From the NCBI RefSeq assembly GCF_021533215.1, contig NZ_JAJNKA010000003.1:558001-622000 (forward strand): a DNA stretch of 64,000 nt, written 5' to 3'. The DNA is from Portibacter lacus (GTDB taxonomy: Bacteria; Bacteroidota; Bacteroidia; Chitinophagales; Saprospiraceae). The translations under genes were made by a program, and so were the position numbers. Shown here one piece after another: positions 46,065 to 54,465 of this stretch; position 1 is the first letter of the stretch, and each line of letters starts with the position of its first letter. The notes below the pieces were generated by a model. That model saw nothing but the letters and a program-made list of their open reading frames with translations, was not told the DNA's origin and searched no databases.

Positions 46065-46775
46065 ATGAATTGTATTATCATTGATGATGAGGCCACAGCA
46101 AGAGCAATCATAAGGCAATTATGTGCACAAGTAGACATCCTAAATGTTTTAGAAGACTTCCCGAATGCTATGCAGGCTATTAAGTATTTGAATCAGAACG
46201 AAGTCGATCTCATTTTCTTAGATATACATATGCCTGATTTTTCGGGAATAGATTTTATCGAAACCTTGAAAAACCCTCCTAAGATTATTCTTACTACTTC
46301 CGATACCAATTTCGGGATCCAAGCATTTGAGTTTGACTGCATTATCGATTATTTAGTTAAGCCTATAACTCCTCAACGGTTCCAGAAAGCGATCCTTAAA
46401 GCTCAGTCTTTTATGCCTAAAGCAGTAGAAGTCGAAAGTTCAGATCAAGAAGAATCCAGTTCAGAAACGGATCTTTACGTAAATATCGACAGGAGATTAG
46501 TGAAAATCAATATCGCTAGTATATATCTAGTCGAAGCAAAAGGCGACTACATTAATGTAAAAACAGAAACTAAAAATTACATTGTCCATTCTACTTTGAA
46601 AAAAATAGAAGACAAATTACCACAGGATCTCTTTTTAAAGATTCATCGATCCTATGTCATCAATGTAAAAAAAATCGTAGATATCGAAGACAATAGCGTC
46701 CTTATCAAAAAAGAAGTTATTCCAGTTAGTCGTTCGAATCGACCAGAATTAATGAAGCGGCTGAATCTCTTATAG
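46065..46775 (+). CDS. LytTR-family response regulator
   Basis: A 236-residue transcription factor. Receiver domain about 1-120 with acidic pair IIDDE and phospho-acceptor Asp53 (LIFLDIHMPDFSG), then a variable linker rich in Glu/Ser, and a LytTR DNA-binding domain about 135-236 (LYLVEAKGDYINVKTE, FLKIHRSYVINVKKI, VIPVSRSNRPELM). It is the last gene of the operon and its only DNA-binding product. It is the best candidate to bind the motif found upstream of the operon itself and of four other promoters in the window. Confidence 0.92.
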   Translation: MNCIIIDDEATARAIIRQLCAQVDILNVLEDFPNAMQAIKYLNQNEVDLIFLDIHMPDFSGIDFIETLKNPPKIILTTSDTNFGIQAFEFDCIIDYLVKPITPQRFQKAILKAQSFMPKAVEVESSDQEESSSETDLYVNIDRRLVKINIASIYLVEAKGDYINVKTETKNYIVHSTLKKIEDKLPQDLFLKIHRSYVINVKKIVDIEDNSVLIKKEVIPVSRSNRPELMKRLNLL

Positions 46776-47089
46776 ATTTTTTTTCAATTCCGATCTTAAT
46801 CCTTATCCTTTTCAGGACAAAACATATTCTCTAGCCCCTTTCTTTGATCATTGATGAGATTTCCTTTAAATGAAATCCGGAACTAAAAGCTAATATATAG
46901 AAATTGTCATCCTTCTAAACCCGTTCTATAGTTTAGACCAGCATTTGCCGCTACCAATAGTAATGATAGGCATCTAGCTCAATACAAACGGCAATTAAAA
47001 TTGACATAAATCAGGTATAAAAAGTTATAAAACAGCTTAGCCATTATCAATATTCACACATCTTAAAATACAGCACAACTACACAAATC
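46776..47089. other. Intergenic region after the LytTR gene
   Basis: A run of eight T follows closely on the LytTR stop (46776-46786) without a clear stem before it. An 18-base near-palindrome, ATTTCCTTTAAATGAAAT, lies at 46859-46876. No gene is seen. The operator for the next gene begins at 47090. Confidence 0.35.
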
Positions 47090-47160
47090 TACCACTTACC
47101 GACACTAACTCTTTCCCAATCGAAAATTAAAAATTCAACCTTCATTTGTCCTTAAATTTG
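47090..47160 (+). promoter_or_regulatory. Shared operator site E plus -7 box, T9SS secreted protein
   Basis: TACCACTTACCGACAC (47090-47105), 11 bases, CAATCGAAA (47117-47125), then a perfect -7 box TAAATTTG at 47153-47160, 63 bases from the motif start; the ATG is 22 bases further. This is the most diverged of the five sites in its first block (11 of 16 bases), but it keeps ACAC, the AnCnAA block and the spacing. There is no -33 TTTG. Confidence 0.5.
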
Positions 47161-47182
47161 ACATATAAATAATTATAAATAA

Positions 47183-49786
47183 ATGAGAACATTTACATTG
47201 AGCATAAAGAACACGTGGCAGCTAAGCTTATTATTTATCCTTTCAAGTCTAGCACTGAATGCGCAAGAAATTCCATTTAATTGTGATTACAGCGCTTATT
47301 TATTCCAATACAATGATGTCTATGCAATCGATCTTGCTTCAGGAAATTCATACGTTGTTGCGGAAGATGTAACTCCTGGAAATATAAACGCAACCGCTTA
47401 CAATCCAGCGGACGGATATATCTGGGGATCATTATCTACTCCAAGTAAAACCATAGTTAGAATAGGTAAAAACTTCACTACGACCACCTATTACATTCCT
47501 GAATTACCAGACAGTGGTCGTTATGTAGGTGATATCAATAGCGAAGGCGTGTACTATTTAAAGGGAGGTGGATCCACCTATTACAAAATAAACTTAGATC
47601 CAGCATCTAGTGATTATTCTAAATTCATCGCAACAGGCAAACTTTCCAAGAACATCAGCATCCACGACTGGGCATTTAATGCAGTAGATGGAAATATTTA
47701 TGCAGTAGAAAAGAATACGAACATACTTTATAGAATTAATCCAGAAAACGGTGATGTATTAGCTTTGGGCGAAGTACCAATCTTATCCGGACTAAGTTAT
47801 ACTTATGGTGCAGTTTATTTTGATGCATCTGGTCGTTTTTATGTTTCTGCAAACCAAACAGGAACCATTTATGTCATCCAAAGTGTCCAAGACATTAATG
47901 ATACAGCAAGTATTTCTTCTAATTTATTTGCCTTCGGGCCTTCTAGTGCGAGCAATGATGGTGCAAGATGCCCAACTGCTCCAGTAGCACAAGAAATCTG
48001 TGATAATGGAATAGATGATGATGGTGACGGCCTGATAGATTGCGAAGATCCTTCATGTTCAGGTTTCGGAGATTGTGCAGTAATCGAATTACCTACCTCA
48101 GGTGGAAATGCGGGTGGATTAGAAAGCAATAATAGACTTTCCACTTTAATCAACAAACGAAATTTCAATAGAGCAAAAAATAGCTACCAATTTAATACTG
48201 CGACAGCACCACGAGTGTATAAAACACAGAATTATTCATTAAGAGATGGTGAAACAGAATTCGAATTAAAAGACTTTATACCTTTAGAAATTATAGCTGA
48301 AGATGAGGCCATCGAATCAACACCTGCTGATTTAGCAACGATTACCAATGCAACCGAAGTATATGCTGTCGATTATCTAAAAAATGATGCAAGCGTCGCT
48401 TCGATTCTAGCACTAAAGACAGAGAATGGAGTTTATGAGCATACGAAATACATCTGTGATCGGTTGTTAGGGGCTGAGTTAATTTCTGTTTCTACAATAG
48501 ACATTAACGAACAACCATTTATCAAGTCTATTATTAAAAATGCAGATGGCACTTTTGAATATGTATTAAGTTTCTCTGCTAAGCTTATCAATAAAGACAA
48601 TAATTTCTCTATAGAAAGCCACTGGAACTTAGATCGTTATGAGCAAGAAGTAACTTTTTATAATTTTCAAATTTGGACCAATTCATTAGATGATCTTTTT
48701 CTACTTGGCGAGGAAGTGCTAAATCTTATTAATGTTGTCAATCCAATTTCTGAGTATAACAACACAAAGGCTCCAACAGTATTTGTAAGGAAAGGAAAGT
48801 ATACTAATGGTGCTTTAGACTTACAGATTATCAATACCAATGCGACTGAAAACGTAATATTAGATGCAGGATTCAGAACTTCTGAGACAAGTGACTTTGA
48901 ATATTCAGAATCTAACATTGACTTAAATAAAAATTACATTACGAACATTCAAGTACCAACTGGCAACTTGTTTGACATCGGATTCAGAATCGGTGATGGA
49001 GAAAATATGCCTGATGATTTATTCATGTCTGACGGACCATGGGGAATCGATGATTCTTCACCTGAAACGATTGTAGAAAGTTATGAAGTCCATATTAATG
49101 AGAACAACTTCGAAAGTGATGAATTTCCTATCGAAAGAAATGTGTCTTTATCTGCCACAACGAGCGATTATATTGCAGTTTATAGAGCATTAACTCCTAG
49201 ATTCAAAGCAGTTAATTTATCGGATTTCAATAGTCTTAAGTTTAATGCTAAAGGAACCGGTGAGCTTCAAATCACTTTTGTAAAACAGAGTATTACTGAA
49301 TGGGAATCACAATTCACAGCTACGATTTTGCTAGATGAAGAACTACAATCTTATGAATTACCATTCTCCAAGTTCACTTCTACTACAGACCTTGACATGA
49401 TCTTAAATGATGTGGTAACGATTGTTTTCACTATGGTTAGTAAAGATGGTAGTATGACAACCAAGAAACTAGCATTAACAGATGTTCGTTTCTCGAAAGA
49501 ATTAATAATAGAAAGTGTAGACCATAATGGTATTGCGACACTCCAGGCATTTCCAAATCCTGCAACGTCCAGAACAAGCATCCACTTTAATGCTGATCAA
49601 AAAGAGGAGATGGAATTAGTCATCTATAATCAAACAGGAAAAATCGTGTTCCAAGATGGTATCACTGCTGTTACTGGAAATAATGAAATAGAATTTAACA
49701 AACAAAACTTAACTGCTGGACTCTATTATTGCCAGCTTCTAAGTAGTCGTTCTCATTACGCACCACTCAAATTGGTCTTTAAATAA
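47183..49786 (+). CDS. Large secreted protein with propeller-like N-terminus and T9SS sorting domain
   Basis: An 867-residue exported protein of unknown role. After a signal peptide (LSLLFILSSLALNAQ), residues about 25-265 repeat VYAIDLASGNSY, IYAVEKNTNILYRINPE-type strands like a beta-propeller. An Asp-rich loop (EICDNGIDDDGDGLIDCEDP, near 275-292) looks like the calcium-binding MopE/thrombospondin-3 type. The middle (300-780) is beta-rich with no family I recognise; a Trp/Glu-rich segment near 655-760 resembles a carbohydrate-binding sandwich. The end (LQAFPNPATSRTSIHF, then LVIYNQTGKIV) is a type IX secretion domain. Its promoter carries the shared operator motif. Confidence 0.78.
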   Translation: MRTFTLSIKNTWQLSLLFILSSLALNAQEIPFNCDYSAYLFQYNDVYAIDLASGNSYVVAEDVTPGNINATAYNPADGYIWGSLSTPSKTIVRIGKNFTTTTYYIPELPDSGRYVGDINSEGVYYLKGGGSTYYKINLDPASSDYSKFIATGKLSKNISIHDWAFNAVDGNIYAVEKNTNILYRINPENGDVLALGEVPILSGLSYTYGAVYFDASGRFYVSANQTGTIYVIQSVQDINDTASISSNLFAFGPSSASNDGARCPTAPVAQEICDNGIDDDGDGLIDCEDPSCSGFGDCAVIELPTSGGNAGGLESNNRLSTLINKRNFNRAKNSYQFNTATAPRVYKTQNYSLRDGETEFELKDFIPLEIIAEDEAIESTPADLATITNATEVYAVDYLKNDASVASILALKTENGVYEHTKYICDRLLGAELISVSTIDINEQPFIKSIIKNADGTFEYVLSFSAKLINKDNNFSIESHWNLDRYEQEVTFYNFQIWTNSLDDLFLLGEEVLNLINVVNPISEYNNTKAPTVFVRKGKYTNGALDLQIINTNATENVILDAGFRTSETSDFEYSESNIDLNKNYITNIQVPTGNLFDIGFRIGDGENMPDDLFMSDGPWGIDDSSPETIVESYEVHINENNFESDEFPIERNVSLSATTSDYIAVYRALTPRFKAVNLSDFNSLKFNAKGTGELQITFVKQSITEWESQFTATILLDEELQSYELPFSKFTSTTDLDMILNDVVTIVFTMVSKDGSMTTKKLALTDVRFSKELIIESVDHNGIATLQAFPNPATSRTSIHFNADQKEEMELVIYNQTGKIVFQDGITAVTGNNEIEFNKQNLTAGLYYCQLLSSRSHYAPLKLVFK

Positions 49787-49800
49787 GAAAATGAATTCAA

Positions 49801-50010
49801 AAGGTTTTAAGGATGTTACAGGTTTAAGGGTATTAAGGTGTTTTAGTTTTTAGGTACACAGTTTAGAGTATTAAGGGTGTTTTAAGTGTGTACCAATTTT
49901 TAGGTTTTTAAGGTGTTTTTTTTTTAAGGTACACGTTTTTATTATTAAGGGTGTTTTAAGCGTGTACTAGTTTTTAGGGTTTTTAAAGGGTTTTTAAGGG
50001 TGTTTTTATG
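49801..50010 (+). repeat. Tandem TTTTAAGG/GTACAC repeats in the 3' untranslated region
   Basis: T- and G-rich DNA right after the secreted-protein stop. Two long copies are offset by 75 bases: GGTACAC at 49853 and at 49928, each followed by TATTAAGGGTGTTTTAAG and then GTGTACC or GTGTACT. In each copy GGTACAC pairs with the downstream GTGTAC(C) as an inverted repeat. Shorter TTTTAAGG and AAGGGTGTTTTT units continue up to about 50007. C is very rare on this strand. No reading frame. Confidence 0.6.
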
Positions 50011-50028
50011 GTTTTGTGTTTTTTATCG

Positions 50029-50060
50029 GGGCAAAAGAGCGGTCTTTTGCCCTTTTTATT
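50029..50060 (+). terminator. Strong intrinsic terminator after the secreted-protein gene
   Basis: GGGCAAAAGA (50029-50038) and TCTTTTGCCC (50043-50052) form a perfect 10-bp stem around GCGG, followed at once by TTTTTATTTG. It lies about 240 bases past the stop, at the end of the repeat tract. Confidence 0.8.
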
Positions 50061-50877
50061 TGCCCCTTTTTAATTCATGTGATCAAGAACCATACTAACT
50101 ATAAAATGATTTCCTCGAAATAAGGACTCTAAAATTGACCTAAAAAATTAGAAGTCTAAACTAATCTAACAGTAATTTAACCTCCGAGTAATTCTTTAAA
50201 TCTCATGTATTTTGCTCAGAGCAAATACGATATGTTAGTATTGATTTTCATTCAAATAGGTACTTCTTTTTCTTCCTAACCTATATTGAAAATTTTCCAC
50301 ACCTAACTTTCATTTCTCACTTCTCAACCTGCGTTGCTCCAATTATAACTGCATCATTATTAGGCATTAAAGATATGTTTTGCTTAGAAATGTATTATTT
50401 ATAAAGCAAAAGGATAGTAATGTAATAGTACATGACAATGATTCAATTACAGACTAGTTTATTCTTAATAAAGATCGATGAAAAGAAGGTTTTGAATCAA
50501 TGGAGATTCTATAGAATTTTCAGCAGTTTAAAGGCACATATCCAACTATTGACCTTTATAAATATCTAAACTCCTATTTGTTTCAACCAGAAAAGAATCT
50601 GTGAAAAGAAACACCTAAGTTTGACTAAAGAATATCTATTACGCATACTACCTTACCTGGAAGTGATGTCGAATATTCGTGGAAATTATGCTACCACGCT
50701 TTAAACATTGACCTAAAAGCAAAAAAATGAAGTATAATAGGAAGGAATTGCGAGCCTCAAGCTGCATTAGAATATTAACGATTCGTGAGTAAGATGACAA
50801 ATCAATAAAAGTAGCTGAATGCGAACTGGATCACCACGAGCGCAAACGTAACTTCAATCTCAAATGAATAGTAAGGA
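50061..50877. other. Long non-coding stretch
   Basis: About 820 bases without a supportable gene on either strand. It holds a palindrome, TTTGCTCAGAGCAAA, at 50211-50225 and three copies of TTGACCT-like words (near 50145, 50558 and 50708). I cannot assign a function; it may be decayed sequence between two transcription units. Confidence 0.4.
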
Positions 50878-52938
50878 TTATTTTCTGAAAAACGGTGTTT
50901 CGAATAGATACCATTTCAGTCTTAAGCCAAGCTCCGTAAAAGTAAACCCAGCAGCAGTTGCCGATGCAATATTACTATGCGTGCCATACAGATTAACCAA
51001 GAATCTTTTATTGACCTTATAACCTAGCTTCCCTTGCAGTCGATAAGTCCACTGTTGATCACTTTCTTCTATAAACTGGTATCCTGTTGCTGCCGTAAAC
51101 TCATAAAACCATTCTTTAGGCTTTACAACTACTTCATCGCTAATGATATTCATAAAAATTTCAACAGCATTAAACTTCTTAGGACTAAAATATATCGTAG
51201 GTAGCTGCTTAGAAAAGGTAATATACTGGTAATTCAAGCCTGCTTTTAAACTTGGTTTCTTTAATAGATTATAGTATAAAGAAGTGAAAAACAAGTTTCT
51301 AGTATTATCGTCATTTTGCAAGGTATAATAGTATTGCGAATACCATCCCAGTTTGAAATTAGTACTCATATTATAGTTCGCATAGAAGTTATTCATCACG
51401 ATTTCTCTATCCAATAATTCAGCATTAAAACTCTGAATTTCTCGCTTGTAACCTACATCTAAGATCTGCAGTTTGTAAGGAATGATATGGAAGGAAACAT
51501 CTGTAAGCAGTTGGGCGTAGTTCTGTGTTTTAGCATTTGCGGAAGAGACACCAGAACTGCCTTTGAAAGTTAAATTGTTCGCTAACTGATAAGAGAAACC
51601 AAGTGATACATTGCTTGAGGTTGCTTCATTCACGGTAATCTCGTTAGATGTATTTCGGTAACCAAAATTAGACATCAGGCTTAACTTCGTCGAAAGCGGA
51701 ACTTCCACCGTATTCTGAAGTGCGTAGGCGATGTTATCTCCATTGTCGAAAGTATAAGATGCCTTCGATTCTAGGAAAGTGGTAAACCTCGTATTCAAGT
51801 CTTGGATAAAGGCTGTTGCATCTTTCTGGTTTTCATAATATACTAGTGTGGAATCCGCATAACGATAAGCATCATTATAATAACCCAAGGCCTTCAGTGC
51901 GTTCGCATTTCCGAGATTCCCATCAAAAGATTTCTTCTCATTATCTAAGATTTGCTCGTAATCTTTCACACTCTTTTTAAAGTCACTCTTGTAGATATTC
52001 AATGTTGCTCTTAGTGCTAATACCCAATTTTCGTCTGGCTTAATCTCCACCAATTGCTGAATCTGAGCATCCGCTTCTTTATATTTATTGTTCCATATCA
52101 GACTCTGGATATATCGTTCCTGAGTCTGATTAGTGATTGTTTCTTCTTGTGTCGTATTTAATGCCTCGATAGCTTGCTCACTTATAACTAATGCTTCCTT
52201 ATCTTTTCCATCTAGATGCGCAACGAGTGCCAACCCATTTAAGCCTTTTAACTGACTTTCGGGCATTTCAGCGATTTTCGAATAAGTCGATTTCGCTTTA
52301 TCTAGTTGATCTGCGATGATGTACAGATTTCCAAGGTTCAGCATCGTTTCCGTATCCATCTCGAACAGCTCTAGATTTTCTAAAAGCAAGGCTTCGGCTT
52401 CTTCATAATTTTGCTGCTGTTGATTTTGGTAGGCATAACCTAGATATATGTATTTTTTCGAGGTCAATGCATTAGGATTTCCAGGCAAAACTTCTAAGGC
52501 TTTGTTGACATACACTAAAGCATTTTCAAATTCTTTCAAGTTCGATAAGGTATTCGCATAACCTAGTAATGCTGGGAAACTACTTGGGTTATCCTCCACT
52601 AAATCGGTATAATAAGACTTCGCTTTCGAAAACGAATTATTCCATAGTAAAGACTCACCATAGTTAAGTTGGACTTCCAGATCATCTGGATGCTCAGCCA
52701 ATAGTTCAGCAAAAACCTCATTGGCTTTTTCGGCATTGTTGTTTAAGCCTATTGCTCTACCATAACATATCCGCGCCGTTTTATTTTCAGGATAGTCTGC
52801 CAAGATCTCCTTAAAGAAAACTTCAGCTTGGCTATACTTTCCAGTTTCTAAATATGTAAATCCTTCATCCATATTTTGTCCATGAAGACTGAAAATGAAT
52901 AGGAAAAATGTTGCGGAGAATAGTGATTTTATTGTCAA
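50878..52938 (-). CDS. TPR protein with C-terminal outer-membrane beta-barrel (polysaccharide export-like)
   Basis: A 686-residue exported protein. The start is a TTG at 52938, needed to include the signal peptide (IKSLFSATFFLFIFSLHGQ). Residues about 22-370 are tetratricopeptide repeats (YLETGKYSQAEVFFKEILAD, ARICYGRAIGLNNNAEKA and so on). From about 385 the sequence turns to alternating amphipathic strands ending in a terminal aromatic residue region (ELGLRLKWYLFETPFF), like the barrel of YaiO, PgaA or BcsC. That layout is used for exporting or modifying polysaccharide at the outer membrane. It is divergent from the flippase gene with shared operator site D between. Confidence 0.78.
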   Translation of the reverse strand: MTIKSLFSATFFLFIFSLHGQNMDEGFTYLETGKYSQAEVFFKEILADYPENKTARICYGRAIGLNNNAEKANEVFAELLAEHPDDLEVQLNYGESLLWNNSFSKAKSYYTDLVEDNPSSFPALLGYANTLSNLKEFENALVYVNKALEVLPGNPNALTSKKYIYLGYAYQNQQQQNYEEAEALLLENLELFEMDTETMLNLGNLYIIADQLDKAKSTYSKIAEMPESQLKGLNGLALVAHLDGKDKEALVISEQAIEALNTTQEETITNQTQERYIQSLIWNNKYKEADAQIQQLVEIKPDENWVLALRATLNIYKSDFKKSVKDYEQILDNEKKSFDGNLGNANALKALGYYNDAYRYADSTLVYYENQKDATAFIQDLNTRFTTFLESKASYTFDNGDNIAYALQNTVEVPLSTKLSLMSNFGYRNTSNEITVNEATSSNVSLGFSYQLANNLTFKGSSGVSSANAKTQNYAQLLTDVSFHIIPYKLQILDVGYKREIQSFNAELLDREIVMNNFYANYNMSTNFKLGWYSQYYYTLQNDDNTRNLFFTSLYYNLLKKPSLKAGLNYQYITFSKQLPTIYFSPKKFNAVEIFMNIISDEVVVKPKEWFYEFTAATGYQFIEESDQQWTYRLQGKLGYKVNKRFLVNLYGTHSNIASATAAGFTFTELGLRLKWYLFETPFFRK

Positions 52939-52982
52939 TGTAATCTGTGTTTATGATGAATGCAAGTTACGCATTCGTTTTC

Positions 52983-53052
52983 AATCATTCATCGACACCA
53001 ATCGTCGACTCACCGAAATAAAAAGGTTCTTGGGTGATTGTCTCTCTATATT
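52983..53052 (+). promoter_or_regulatory. Shared operator site D plus -7 box, flippase gene
   Basis: AATCATTCATCGACAC (52983-52998), 11 bases, TCACCGAAA (53010-53018), then TATATTTG at 53045-53052, a perfect -7 box 62 bases from the motif start. The ATG at 53106 is 53 bases further. The site lies between divergent genes, so it could also affect the TPR/barrel gene that starts at 52938. Confidence 0.5.
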
Positions 53053-53105
53053 TGACACAGAATTAGCAGCAAGTACTGCTAAATGAACAACACAAATTAT
53101 TTTAT

Positions 53106-54359
53106 ATGCAAGCTGTAGCTTTATTAAAATCGAGAAAAATATCTCCTGAGCAAATATTCATGCTTAGTGTTTTAATTGTCAATGGAGGGAATTACGTATA
53201 CAACTTAGTCCTGGGAAGGATACTAGGCCCAGCCCAGTTTGCAGATGCTGCTGTTCTCATCACCTTTCTGCTTGTATTATCTTTTGTAGCCATGACCTTC
53301 CAGTTGGTCACTGCAAAATTTTCAGTGCTTATAGAAGATACGAAGTTTGGCGCTTTTACTTCTAGCATCTATAAAAATGCTACGGCAGTAGGAATAGGAC
53401 TAGGAATCCTAATCGTTGTTTTCGCTGGCGAATTGCAAGCGCTTTTCCATACTTCTACATCCAGCATGTTTGTGATTTTTGGAATCGGAGTGCCGTTATA
53501 TTTCATTATGAGTGTGAATAGAGGAATTTTTCAAGGTAAGAAAGAATTCAAATCTTTATCCATCACTTATCAAGGGGAAATGATCAGTCGTTTAGTCATT
53601 ACATTATCATTAATCTGCTTATTTGATATTCAATCATCTATCGTTATTGCGATAGGTATTTTACTTTCCTTTGTATTTGGTTTGTTTCCGTTTAAAATGC
53701 CTAGCTTTTCCATAAAACAAGAACTGGTAGATCCAACTAGAAGGAAGCAAATTAGAAACTTCTTCATTCTAACTGCCTTTTATGAATTAACACAAATCAT
53801 TATTAACAACAGTGATATTTTAATGGTGAAGCATTATTTCGAGTCCTATGAAGCTGGATTGTATGCGTCATTAGCATTGATCGGGCGAATCGTATACTTT
53901 ATCGCATGGATGTTCGTGATGTTATTGTTACCTACTGTTGTTCAACTGAAAAAAGATGGAAAAGACACGGCACCTATATTGTTCAAATACTTGGGCTACA
54001 TTGCAATTATAGCTTCTATCATTATTCTTGGTTGTGCCTTATTTCCTAAGACAGCCATTACTTTACTCTTCGGAGAATCTTACTTAGCGATGGCACCTTT
54101 ATTATGGAAGTATGCATTAGCTACAGGCTTGTTTGCCCTTTCTAATATTTTCGCCTACTACTATCTATCATTGGACAAATATATTCCAGTGATCATATCA
54201 GGCGTATTCGGAATGTTACAGATGGGACTCGTTGTTTTCTTCCATGATAGTTTAGAACAAGTAGTTCATATGCAGATCATTGCGATGGTACTATTATTAG
54301 TCATCCAGCTTGCCTTCTTTGTATATGAGCAGAGAATCGCTAAAGTAGCAAATGCTTAA
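53106..54359 (+). CDS. Polysaccharide flippase (MVF/Wzx-like)
   Basis: A 417-residue membrane protein with about 12 hydrophobic segments. The N-terminus (MLSVLIVNGGNYVYNLVLGR, ILGPAQFADAAVL) is typical of oligosaccharide flippases of the MVF superfamily (Wzx, PST transporters), as is FGVPLY-like GIGVPLYFIMSVNRGIFQGK. It would carry lipid-linked or free glycans across the inner membrane. It precedes the GT4 glycosyltransferase by 106 bases, which has its own operator and promoter. Pairing of flippase, GT4 and a TPR barrel recalls the Pel-type machinery, but homology to PelG is not shown. Confidence 0.85.
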   Translation: MQAVALLKSRKISPEQIFMLSVLIVNGGNYVYNLVLGRILGPAQFADAAVLITFLLVLSFVAMTFQLVTAKFSVLIEDTKFGAFTSSIYKNATAVGIGLGILIVVFAGELQALFHTSTSSMFVIFGIGVPLYFIMSVNRGIFQGKKEFKSLSITYQGEMISRLVITLSLICLFDIQSSIVIAIGILLSFVFGLFPFKMPSFSIKQELVDPTRRKQIRNFFILTAFYELTQIIINNSDILMVKHYFESYEAGLYASLALIGRIVYFIAWMFVMLLLPTVVQLKKDGKDTAPILFKYLGYIAIIASIIILGCALFPKTAITLLFGESYLAMAPLLWKYALATGLFALSNIFAYYYLSLDKYIPVIISGVFGMLQMGLVVFFHDSLEQVVHMQIIAMVLLLVIQLAFFVYEQRIAKVANA

Positions 54360-54371
54360 TCTAACGAAAAT

Positions 54372-54443
54372 TACCATTCGTCTACACCAATGTGCGCCTA
54401 AACTAATCTTGGCCTGAAGAGAGAGATAAAAAGCCCAAATTTG
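54372..54443 (+). promoter_or_regulatory. Shared operator site B plus -7 box, GT4 gene
   Basis: TACCATTCGTCTACAC (54372-54387), 11 bases, TAAACTAAT (54399-54407), then CAAATTTG at 54436-54443, one base off TAnnTTTG, 64 bases from the motif start. The ATG is 22 bases further. Its first block and its TAAACTAAT block are identical to those of site C. Confidence 0.6.
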
Positions 54444-54465
54444 AAGTATAATAAAAAACATAAAA

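Noticed and set aside
46859-46876. Near-palindrome ATTTCCTTTAAATGAAAT as an operator
   Set aside because: Single copy, one mismatch, and far from both the preceding stop and the next promoter.
26848-46942. TTTAGACCAG seen twice in intergenic DNA (near 26851 and 46933)
   Set aside because: Only two copies and no shared flanks or spacing to promoters.
49801-50010. CRISPR array or tandem gene repeats in the TTTTAAGG tract
   Set aside because: Units are irregular, without uniform spacers, and there are no cas genes.
50145-50715. Repeated TTGACCT words in the non-coding stretch, also near 11690 and 24378
   Set aside because: They have no fixed partner element, orientation or distance to genes; chance in AT-rich DNA is enough.
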